From Fischerella sp. CENA71 (lineage in GTDB: Bacteria; Cyanobacteriota; Cyanobacteriia; Cyanobacteriales; Nostocaceae), in contig JANBVI010000008.1 of NCBI GenBank assembly GCA_024239075.1, forward strand, positions 62,001-126,000: 64,000 nucleotides of DNA, given 5' to 3'. The notes beneath the pieces are model-generated. The model saw only the letters and a program-made list of their open reading frames with translations, did no database searches and was not told where the DNA came from. Numbering within the stretch: position 1 is the stretch's first letter; each line of letters starts with the position of its first letter. Of the stretch, positions 57,307 through 64,000 are shown one piece after another. The translations under genes were made by a program, and so were the position numbers.

Positions 57307-58341
57307 TTAAAACAACGCCGTCCACCCTTCTTGTTGAGTATCTTTTTTAGTGTAGGAAACACCGTCAACTTTGATACCTTCTTGATTGAGGAGAGATAGA
57401 GTTCCACCTTGGTTAGACAACTGCACATCTTTTCCACTCAAAGGTACTCTGACTACTGCACCAGGTTCAATGTTGAAGCCCTCTAAACTGGCTTTTTGTT
57501 TGATTTGGTTGACGATCGCCCAGCCTGTCAAATCTACTTTGTTTGGTGAAGAATTAATTAAAGTGATTGACTCTTTGCCGACATCTTCTCCACTCGGATT
57601 AAGTAGGGCAGCAATAATTCTTACCTGTGGGTTCACTGCTGGGGTATCTGGGATTTTTGGTTCAGATCCCACATTCTTATCGATGGGATTACCAGTGTTG
57701 TCATCTGTATGGAATGACTGAGACTGGAATGCAAAAAAGGCAGCAACCCAATAATCTTGAGGTGCAGATTTATAGTGAATTAATAACCCTCCATCCTGAT
57801 AAATTCCATTATCTTTTTGAAACTTTCCACTGCTGCCTTGGTTCATGTGTATGTCATGAACGCCTCTACCTGGTTTAAAATGAAATATCTTATCAGCTTT
57901 TTCTTCTGGTCCCCAAGGTTCCCCAAAGACATAGATTTCAGCTTTAGTTGCAATTGCCCTTTGAATGTATAAGTCAATAAATTCATTGAGGTCGTTGTTT
58001 TCTCCAGGAACACTATAGGGCAAAGCTTTCATCTCATTGACTTTAAACAAATTGCCTCGAATGTAATCTAAGGCAATTCCTCCAGCTTGTCTTTGAGAAA
58101 CTTCAATTTTGTTAAACCCAAAATTTAATGTTTTCAGCTTTTGGGTGATGTAGTGTTCAAAATTATTGTCAATCAAGTACAACAAATCATAGGGTTTCTG
58201 GACTGACCTAACATTAATTGCTATACGATAATCAAAATTACCGTCGTTGACATGTACTTGATAGTGTGGAGAATCGTCATCTAGTTCCATTATGCCAGCG
58301 ATCGCATGACACTTTAATACACCGTAATCTTTCAAGCCCAT
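57307..58341 (-). CDS. DUF2278 protein with C-terminal lamin-tail domain
   Basis: A 344-residue protein. Residues 1-220 match DUF2278 (YukJ-like): LKDYGVLKC, YRIAINVRSVQKPYDLLYLI, LDYIRGNLF, GVHDIHMNQGSSG and DGGLLIHYK. The last ~100 residues (NPSGEDVGKESITLINSSPN, DLTGWAIVNQ) fit a lamin-tail beta-sandwich, a domain often found on secreted or DNA-handling proteins. No signal peptide. Function unknown. It precedes the kinase-like gene on the map and shares its strand. Confidence 0.82.
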   Translation of the reverse strand: MGLKDYGVLKCHAIAGIMELDDDSPHYQVHVNDGNFDYRIAINVRSVQKPYDLLYLIDNNFEHYITQKLKTLNFGFNKIEVSQRQAGGIALDYIRGNLFKVNEMKALPYSVPGENNDLNEFIDLYIQRAIATKAEIYVFGEPWGPEEKADKIFHFKPGRGVHDIHMNQGSSGKFQKDNGIYQDGGLLIHYKSAPQDYWVAAFFAFQSQSFHTDDNTGNPIDKNVGSEPKIPDTPAVNPQVRIIAALLNPSGEDVGKESITLINSSPNKVDLTGWAIVNQIKQKASLEGFNIEPGAVVRVPLSGKDVQLSNQGGTLSLLNQEGIKVDGVSYTKKDTQQEGWTALF

Positions 58342-58633
58342 AAATAATTTCCTTGTAATGAAAATGACTAGAACTATTTTAGTTACTTAAGCTAATGCTC
58401 GCCAATCAAGGTAAAAATCAGGTTAAGAATAGAGTTAGCTATTCAAACTAATGTTTTAAGTATTACTTTCATTTTCTAGATAAACTGAGTTTTTAATTAT
58501 TTATTTAGTATATTTATTTACATAGGTTGCTTGATGCTATCGATTGGGCGCTCAAGAATTGTTGCGCCATTTCGGTGAACTCAGAAACTAAAACCAACAA
58601 CCTCTTAACGACTACAGCGGCAAATGACAACAA

Positions 58634-59767
58634 CTATCCACCTTGGGATTCAGCACCAGGAAGAAACCCCGTCTCTTTAAGCAGTAGCTGTAGTCTCACA
58701 TGAGGAAGTTTCGTGTCTTTTTTGTTATTTCTCCATATATCAAGATAGAAGTTTCGCATCAGCGCAATGACGCTGCGGTACTTCACGATGCTGGCAACAT
58801 AGAATTCATCTAGCTTCATGATCCCGTCAGCATGTATCTGCTCGATGTTGTCGAGTAATAGAGACACCTGTTCATAATTTTGTAAGCCTTCTTTTATGCC
58901 ATATTTTTCCATTATTTTGCGTTTATCGTTCTCCGAACATGAATCATACGATGATCGAATCAGGTGGCTAAGATTCCGCAGGATTTCTCCGTAGTCGTAA
59001 AATGTGTTCTCTTCAAAGAAAGATTCTTCATCCTTCGTCAACATAAAACTTTTGTCAAGTGCCAAACCAAAATCGGTTAAATAGATTTGCTCGCCATCGG
59101 TGAGAACGTTGCGAAAATGTGCGTCGAAGTGGATGATCTCCTTTGTCCTCAAAAAGGCAATCGTCGTACGCAAGTCATCCAAAGGTTTCTGGAGTTTGTT
59201 GGGGTTTCCCCGCAGCCATGTTTCTAGAACATGTGGTATGTACTCTAGGAACAGAACTAACTCATGGTTGGCGTTCGCTCTATCTAACATATAATTGCCG
59301 ACGTTCGCACTATTTCCCCAGTACTCTACAAAGCCTTTTAGACGCTCCCTATCGACGTCCACACGCTGCCCAGAGAACGGAATAATCCGATAATGGTACA
59401 TCAGTGGGAAGGTAGCGATCGCGCCCTCCAATACCCAGTTAGTAGTCTTGATATGTGTCACGAGTTCACGGAAGACCCCTAAACCAGCGACTCCTAAACC
59501 AGCGGAACCGAGTCCATAATTAAAGTAAGTCGGCAGATCATAGAGATTTTTAGTAGAGAACAAGTTGTCATATTCGATGTTTGTGACTGGAATGCGTTTC
59601 ACAAAGACTTTGGATTGTCCAAGAACTATGGTGTGAGTTAGTCCCCAACCCAAACTTGAGTCATTATCGTCAAACAGAAAACGCAATTGTGCATTATCCA
59701 ACTGAGCAATTTGTGAACTGAGCTTGAAGTATTTTTTCCTTCTAAGTTCTATATGGTTCTTATCCAT
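58634..59767 (-). CDS. Divergent protein-kinase-like protein
   Basis: A 377-residue protein without a recognised name. It carries kinase-type motifs in the correct order: a candidate ATP-binding Lys57 (KVFVKRIPV), the catalytic loop HFDAHFRN (Asp215, Asn220) and the metal-binding DFG at 232-234 (YLTDFGLALD). The glycine loop is not clear. The catalytic loop with His-x-Asp-x-x-x-x-Asn is as in real kinases, so activity is plausible. A Gly-rich run (LGSAGLGVAGLGV, 87-99) may replace part of the N-lobe. It lies 290 bp upstream of the DUF2278 gene on the same strand. Confidence 0.65.
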   Translation of the reverse strand: MDKNHIELRRKKYFKLSSQIAQLDNAQLRFLFDDNDSSLGWGLTHTIVLGQSKVFVKRIPVTNIEYDNLFSTKNLYDLPTYFNYGLGSAGLGVAGLGVFRELVTHIKTTNWVLEGAIATFPLMYHYRIIPFSGQRVDVDRERLKGFVEYWGNSANVGNYMLDRANANHELVLFLEYIPHVLETWLRGNPNKLQKPLDDLRTTIAFLRTKEIIHFDAHFRNVLTDGEQIYLTDFGLALDKSFMLTKDEESFFEENTFYDYGEILRNLSHLIRSSYDSCSENDKRKIMEKYGIKEGLQNYEQVSLLLDNIEQIHADGIMKLDEFYVASIVKYRSVIALMRNFYLDIWRNNKKDTKLPHVRLQLLLKETGFLPGAESQGG

Positions 59768-59835
59768 TTTCTCCTATCCAGCCACATCATGAGAAACCAC
59801 GTGATGACTCATTAGCATCTGAGGTTTTCAATTGT

Positions 59836-59944
59836 GCGATCGCTTACAGGTAGTTTGCTAATATCTGGACTTGATGATGAGCGATCGCACATTGCTGTGA
59901 TCGTAAGCTTTAGCCTAATTTTAGTAAACTCTCAGCAATTAAGA
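59836..59944 (+). repeat. Dispersed direct repeat, copy A
   Basis: Begins GCGATCGCTTACAGGTAGTT and ends near CTCTCAGCAATTAAG. It matches copy D (61321-61428) over its whole length of about 108 bp with scattered substitutions. Lies just right (upstream) of the kinase-like gene and left of the first toxin-antitoxin module. Confidence 0.75.
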
Positions 59945-60027
59945 ACAAAAGTCAGCCATCGCAAATCACTTATCAAACTCAACCGATAACCTCAATACGG
60001 TCGGCTGCACCAGGTTGTTAGATATTG

Positions 60028-60288
60028 CTACAATTTGCTGATTAGCTTGTCGTACTCTGCATGAGTTCCAATCCAAAACCAAGAAATACCATCTTCAACT
60101 TCAACACCTAAAGCCCGATAATCTAGCCCTGCGCGAACTGACCAATACTTGTTACCAATCTTTTTGAAGTGCAACGATGGATGAGATGGATCGGCTTTAA
60201 GCAACTCATAGTATTGATCAGCAGTTTGCTGTACGTTTTCGGGTAGGGTGTTGTAGCATTTCCAAAATCGTTGTGTCGTGTAGTGCAT
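60028..60288 (-). CDS. RelE/ParE-type toxin
   Basis: An 86-residue toxin of the RelE/ParE superfamily: small, basic, one domain, with the typical end FKKIGNKYWSVRAGLDYRAL and FWIGTHAEYDKL. Members cut mRNA at the ribosome or poison gyrase; which applies is not clear. The ATG at 60288 overlaps the antitoxin stop (TAATG), so this start is chosen over the upstream one at 60303. Second gene of its module. Confidence 0.82.
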   Translation of the reverse strand: MHYTTQRFWKCYNTLPENVQQTADQYYELLKADPSHPSLHFKKIGNKYWSVRAGLDYRALGVEVEDGISWFWIGTHAEYDKLISKL

Positions 60289-60488
60289 TAAATTTTTCGA
60301 CACTGTCCTGACTCGAATTCAGCGATCGCTTCTTGAGCTAAGGCTTCTAACTTACCATCTGCAATGTCTTGCTCTAGTTGCTCATCCCAACGTTGATAAT
60401 CCAAGTCAAAAAACCACTGCCTTAGACGCTCGAAGTCCTGTGATGGAAGTGTTAGAATTGCGGCTTCAATTTGTTCTAGGGTTGACAT
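60288..60488 (-). CDS. Antitoxin of the RelE/ParE-type module
   Basis: A 66-residue acidic protein (STLEQIEAAILTLPSQDFERL...EQDIADGKLEALAQEAI). The small size, acidic charge and TAATG overlap with the toxin gene fit the antitoxin role; the same pattern is common in cyanobacterial addiction modules. It should bind and neutralise the toxin and repress the pair. Confidence 0.8.
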   Translation of the reverse strand: MSTLEQIEAAILTLPSQDFERLRQWFFDLDYQRWDEQLEQDIADGKLEALAQEAIAEFESGQCRKI

Positions 60489-60536
60489 ATCAATAATTTA
60501 CATGTTTGCTTCTTGAGCAAATTATAGCTTTGCTGG

Positions 60537-60610
60537 ATAACCTTACAGTTTCAAAGGCGATCGCTTACAGGCATTTTGCTAGTATCTGGACTTGTTTTAT
60601 AGGTGATCGC
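60537..60610 (+). repeat. Dispersed direct repeat, copy B
   Basis: Includes the longer left part ATAACCTTACAGTTTCAAAG followed by GCGATCGCTTACAGGCATTT and ending near GGTGATCGCAT. Shares the left part with copy D (61301 on). It lies directly upstream of the first module's antitoxin gene and may overlap its promoter region. Confidence 0.7.
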
Positions 60611-60644
60611 ATCCTGTTCACTAAGACTTGAGGGTCTCAATCGG

Positions 60645-60708
60645 GCGATCGGTTATAGGTATTTTGCTAGTATGTGAATTTGTTTATGAGGGATCACGCA
60701 TTGTATGA
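60645..60708 (+). repeat. Dispersed direct repeat, copy C
   Basis: Short copy, GCGATCGGTTATAGGTATTT to GGGATCACGCATTGTATGA. In the middle (TTTTGCTAGTATGTGAATTT) it is closer to copy D than to copy B. Lies between copy B and the HicB gene. Confidence 0.7.
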
Positions 60709-60729
60709 TACTGCACCTCACAACAATAA

Positions 60730-60948
60730 TCAGGCAATTTGAAGCGTACTTGGGTTAGGAATAGATTCACCTTCTGTTTGCCAAGCTTCTAAGTACATTT
60801 CAATTACTTCCTCGCCATTACGTATTGCTTCCTCACGAGTTTTGCCATGAGTGCAAGGCATAACAACTCGATCAGCAAACTCTGGAATTGTAACCAGGAA
60901 AAGCTGATCTTCGTCAGACCATTGAATAATCATGCTATATCGGCTCAT
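60730..60948 (-). CDS. hicB: HicB family antitoxin
   Basis: A 72-residue protein with the HicB partial RNase H-like fold: SMIIQWSDEDQLFLVTIPEF and GKTREEAIRNGEEVIEMYLEAW. It should block the HicA toxin. It overlaps the hicA gene by 4 bases (ATGA), so the two are translated together. The C-terminal DNA-binding part of longer HicB proteins is absent, so autoregulation is doubtful. Confidence 0.88.
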   Translation of the reverse strand: MSRYSMIIQWSDEDQLFLVTIPEFADRVVMPCTHGKTREEAIRNGEEVIEMYLEAWQTEGESIPNPSTLQIA

Positions 60949-61169
60949 GAATCGTCGTTCTCCCTTAGCTCTTCAAGTGCAGTAAGTAATTTTGCTACCT
61001 GTTTTTCCAGATAAATTGGTACATCATCGCCATCCTTACCTGGGATTGTCAGTGTTTTTCTGAGCAGAGGATGTCGCCAACGCTCATGGCTACCTTTACC
61101 GCGCTTGGGCAAATAAACAAAACCCTGGCGCTCAATCTCAGCTTTCAACTCTCGAATTTTCCTGGGCAT
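60945..61169 (-). CDS. hicA: HicA family toxin (mRNA interferase)
   Basis: A 74-residue toxin with a double-stranded-RNA-binding-like fold that cleaves mRNA. The active-site His28 is visible in KGSHERWRHP, followed by LTIPGKDGDDVPIYLEKQVAKLL. First gene of the hicAB pair, in the usual toxin-first order. Confidence 0.9.
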   Translation of the reverse strand: MPRKIRELKAEIERQGFVYLPKRGKGSHERWRHPLLRKTLTIPGKDGDDVPIYLEKQVAKLLTALEELRENDDS

Positions 61170-61548
61170 GGATGTTATCTTAATTTTCTGGCTATTTTCT
61201 CACTTTCTCATCTTCTGAGATTGCCATATTGTTGATAACTGTTTTAATTTTACTGGCTACCAAGCGATCGCTCTGCACCCTCACAATTATCCTGTAACCG
61301 ATAACCTCACAGTTTCAAAGGCGATCGCTTACAGGTATTTTACTAGTATGTGAATTTGTTTATGAGCGATCACGCATTGCTGCGATGGTAAGCTTTAGCC
61401 TAATTTTGGTAAGCTCTCGGTAATTAACGACCAAGCTCACCGAAGCCGTCTTTTGGAGAATTGGTATTACAAGCTTGTAGTAACGACTTTAGTTGTTGCT
61501 TTCAAAAAAGAGGACTAAAGTCCTTACTACGAACTGAAAATTGAGAAT
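61170..61548. other. Intergenic region between tex and hicA
   Basis: Contains repeat copy D and, at 61460-61530, a TTGTAGTAACGACTTTAGT block facing ACTAAAGTCCTTACTACGA, an inverted repeat of a type common in cyanobacterial spacers. No gene seen. Confidence 0.5.
61298..61428 (+). repeat. Dispersed direct repeat, copy D
   Basis: The longest copy. Left extension CCGATAACCTCACAGTTTC (61298-61320 region), then a core from 61321 to about 61428 almost identical in plan to copy A (GTAAGCTTTAGCCTAATTTT shared exactly). Lies upstream of hicA, between it and the tex gene. Confidence 0.75.
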
Positions 61549-63708
61549 CTACTGCTTCACACCCTTCATCGACAAACTAATCCGCTTCAATTTCTCATTC
61601 ACTTCCATCACTCGCACTTTCACAACTTGTCCCACCTTGACGATTTTCTTGGGATCATCGACAAATCTGTCAGCAAGTTGAGAAATATGCACCAAACCAT
61701 CCTGGTGAACACCAATATCTACAAAAGCACCAAAATTCGCCACATTTGTCACAATACCTTCTAATTCCATCCCTTCTTTCAAATCAGAAATTTCTTTAAT
61801 TCCCTCTTGGAAAGTGGCATACTTAAACTCGGCACGGGGATCTCTGCCTGGTTTTTCTAGTTCTTTGAGGATGTCGCGTAGGGTGGGTTCACCAACGGTT
61901 TCGGTGACGTACTTTTTCAGGTTGGCTTTGTTGAGTTTTTCGGCAATTTCGGTAACTTTTTGTAGGTTTACACCTAAATCATGAGCGATCGCTTCCACTA
62001 CTGCATAACTTTCTGGATGCACTGCGGTATTATCCAACGGGTTTTTACCATTACGAATCCGTAGAAATCCTGCTGCTTGTTCAAACGCCTTTGGTCCTAA
62101 CTTGGGAACTTTCAGCAGTTCCCGACGATTTTTAAAGGCTCCGTTTTGGTTACGATAGGTGACAATGTTATTAGCAACCGTAGGTGAAATTCCGGAGACA
62201 AAAGTCAAAAGTTCTTTGGAAGCAGTATTCAAATCTACGCCGACGTAGTTAACACAACTTTCAACTGTTTCGTCTAGTTTCTTTTTCAGCAATTTCTGAT
62301 CTACATCGTGTTGATATTGTCCCACGCCAATAGATTTCGGGTCTATCTTCACTAGTTCTGCAAGTGGATCTTGCAAGCGGCGACCGATACTAATTGCCCC
62401 ACGCACGGTAACATCTAAATCGGGGAATTCTTGAGCTGCAACTTTGCTAGCACTATATATAGATGCACCAGATTCGTTGACTATAACTTTGATTGGTTTG
62501 CGTTCCAAACTTTGCAATACTTGGGCGACAAACTCATCTGTCTCGCGAGAAGCTGTACCATTACCAATAGCGATTAACTCTATCTTGTATTTTTCAATCA
62601 GATTTTTGAGTGTTTGTGCAGCTTTGAGGCGCTGTTCGGCTGCTTGGTGGGGAAATACTGCTTGATATTCCAAGAATTTCCCAGTTTCATCCATTATGGC
62701 AACTTTACACCCAGTTCTAAAACCCGGATCAATCGCCATTGTTGGTTTCATCCCCGCAGGTGCAGACAAGAGCAACTCCCGCAAGTTTGCTTCAAATGTC
62801 TTGATCGACTCAACATCGGCGTATAATTTCTTCTCAGAAATTACCTCGCTAATCAAAGAAGTTTTCATCAGACGATTGAATGCATCTTTGAGCATTTCCT
62901 GATAAAAATTGCGGACAGGACGATGTTTGGTGCGAATTTCCTGGGATTCTAAATAGGAAAGCACCACATCTTCATCAAAGCTAATCCCAAAACTCAATAT
63001 TTCCTCATTTTCACCGCGACATAGTGCCAGGAGATTGTGGGGTGCAATATTCTTAACTTTAATCTGATAGTTGCGGTACATCTCAAACTTAGTTGTACCT
63101 TCAGGATGTTCATCTTTGATCCACGAGGCAAATATTCCTTCTTCTAGCAAATATTCACGCAGATATGCGCGTAATTCGGCTTTTTCTGCTACTTCCTCAG
63201 CTAGGATATCAGAAGCACCTCTGAGCGCTTCTTCTGGTGTTTTCACTCCCTTTTCTTCAGAAACATACTTTGCTGCTGCTTCTTCCAAAGATGTGGGTGC
63301 GGTGTTTTTGGTATTTAGCGATTTGATCAATTCAGCTAGCGGTTCTAGTCCTTTTTCTCTAGCGACAGTGGCGCGGGTGCGGCGTTTGGGACGGAAAGGT
63401 AAATATAAATCCTCCAGTTCCGTTTTTTGTAAACAAGCTTCGATTTTCGCTTTGAGTTCGTCTGTCAGTTTACCTTGTTCAGCGATCGCATTCAAAATTG
63501 CCGATTTTCGTTCTTCTAGTTCGCTTAAGTAGGTATGTCTATCTGCTAAATCGCGCAGCTGGACTTCATTCATTTCCCCAGTGCGTTCTTTACGGTAACG
63601 TGCAATGAAGGGAATTGTTGCACCCTCCGCCAGTAGTTCCAGCGCATTTTGCACCTGATAGGCTTTGAGGTTGAGTTCAGTTGCCAGTAGTTGAGGAATG
63701 TTCAGCAT
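61549..63708 (-). CDS. tex: RNA-binding protein Tex (S1 domain)
   Basis: A 719-residue nucleic-acid-binding protein related to eukaryotic Spt6. The N-terminal helical part starts MLNIPQLLATELNLKAYQV, with FIARYRKERTGEMNEVQLRD as signature. A YqgF-like RNase H fold (TMAIDPGFRTGCKVAIMD) follows, then a helix-hairpin-helix pair (NYVGVDLNTASKELLTFVSG) and a C-terminal S1 domain (GMELEGIVTNVANFGAFVDI). Complete. It is thought to influence transcription, but its exact role is not settled. Confidence 0.95.
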   Translation of the reverse strand: MLNIPQLLATELNLKAYQVQNALELLAEGATIPFIARYRKERTGEMNEVQLRDLADRHTYLSELEERKSAILNAIAEQGKLTDELKAKIEACLQKTELEDLYLPFRPKRRTRATVAREKGLEPLAELIKSLNTKNTAPTSLEEAAAKYVSEEKGVKTPEEALRGASDILAEEVAEKAELRAYLREYLLEEGIFASWIKDEHPEGTTKFEMYRNYQIKVKNIAPHNLLALCRGENEEILSFGISFDEDVVLSYLESQEIRTKHRPVRNFYQEMLKDAFNRLMKTSLISEVISEKKLYADVESIKTFEANLRELLLSAPAGMKPTMAIDPGFRTGCKVAIMDETGKFLEYQAVFPHQAAEQRLKAAQTLKNLIEKYKIELIAIGNGTASRETDEFVAQVLQSLERKPIKVIVNESGASIYSASKVAAQEFPDLDVTVRGAISIGRRLQDPLAELVKIDPKSIGVGQYQHDVDQKLLKKKLDETVESCVNYVGVDLNTASKELLTFVSGISPTVANNIVTYRNQNGAFKNRRELLKVPKLGPKAFEQAAGFLRIRNGKNPLDNTAVHPESYAVVEAIAHDLGVNLQKVTEIAEKLNKANLKKYVTETVGEPTLRDILKELEKPGRDPRAEFKYATFQEGIKEISDLKEGMELEGIVTNVANFGAFVDIGVHQDGLVHISQLADRFVDDPKKIVKVGQVVKVRVMEVNEKLKRISLSMKGVKQ

Positions 63709-63960
63709 TGGGTGTCAGTCAGAAAAGCTACTCAATCAAGGTAATACCTTAGATAGCTTTGATGATGCAAGCGTATGATGGTAATATCATATATTAGAGT
63801 TTTTTGTAATTACTGTTAATGGTGTTGTTGTTTATTAGTAGCACATTGTGGCTTAAGAAAAAGCGTGAATGTATAATTACTACACGTCTTTAAACAATAG
63901 CCCCAAGATTCAAATACCAACAATTTAGCGCTTCTGGTTTAGTTCAGAGGTGAAAGAAAG

Positions 63961-64000
63961 ATGACTTTGTTGTTTGTGATCCCACTTTTTACTGGTCTAG
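63961..64000 (+). CDS. Possible start of a gene running off the window
   Basis: An ATG at 63961 with GAGGTGAAAGAAAG just upstream opens a frame (MTLLFVIPLFTGL) that continues to the window edge. It is only 13 codons, so it may be chance. Confidence 0.25.
   Translation, partial: MTLLFVIPLFTGL

Noticed and set aside
1-64000. tRNA and rRNA genes
   Set aside because: Scanned by eye for GTTCGA-type T-loop motifs in cloverleaf context and for rRNA signatures; none convincing.

Overview
The window looks like chromosomal DNA of a filamentous, hormogonium-forming cyanobacterium, most likely of the Nostoc/Calothrix/Fischerella group. The evidence is frequent HIP1 octamers (GCGATCGC), many 7-bp tandem repeats beside genes, cyanobacteria-only families (DUF3598, DUF3611, DUF3155, CCB2/CCB4-type assembly factor, Mo-nitrogenase C-terminal domain protein) and a hormogonium polysaccharide (hps) locus. 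The genus cannot be fixed from sequence alone. I recognise no rRNA, tRNA or CRISPR array.

Layout. 0.3-5.4 kb: a subtilisin-like protease, a small membrane protein paired with peptide deformylase, FtsX and a DUF3598 protein. 5.4-11 kb: a putative glycosyltransferase, Aat, ribosomal protein S14, endonuclease III, the RseP-type site-2 protease and a Crp/Fnr regulator. 11-13 kb: a gene-poor stretch with an unrecognised 164-aa gene, coding-like remnants and a compact hairpin-rich element. 13-22 kb: an HPP membrane protein, SerS, DUF3611, a PadR regulator beside a cytochrome b6f cofactor-assembly factor, a truncated TnpB with its right-end hairpin, DUF3155, a GAF histidine kinase and an exported protein. 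22-25 kb: a molybdenum-flavoured group (MobA-like nucleotidyltransferase, XdhC, Mo-nitrogenase C-terminal domain protein). 25-33 kb: an ABC ATPase, an outer-membrane polysaccharide export protein, a DUF1400 hydrolase ending in a 14-unit heptamer array, an SPFH protein, FolP and TpiA. 33-37 kb: a small membrane ORF, a radical SAM/SPASM enzyme, HtpG and ribosomal protein L28.

37.5-51.3 kb is the main functional block. It holds HpsA, pseudopilins HpsB, HpsC and HpsD, three family-2 glycosyltransferases, a fourth FimT-like pseudopilin, a TIGR04282 glycosyltransferase, an HpsJ-like membrane protein and one more glycosyltransferase, all on the plus strand. Together they should make and secrete the polysaccharide used in gliding of hormogonia. 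51.7-57.3 kb: DUF502, NusB, FtsY and a GAF-PP2C (RsbU-type) phosphatase. 57.3-64 kb: a DUF2278/lamin-tail protein, a divergent protein-kinase-like protein, two toxin-antitoxin modules each bracketed by copies of the same ~65-110 bp direct repeat, and the RNA-binding protein Tex.

The best candidates for something undescribed are the repeat-bracketed toxin-antitoxin cassette (59.8-61.4 kb), the atypical kinase next to it, the paired 20-bp boxes exactly 30 bp apart upstream of the PadR gene, and the hairpin-rich insert separating two coding segments near 11.4 kb.
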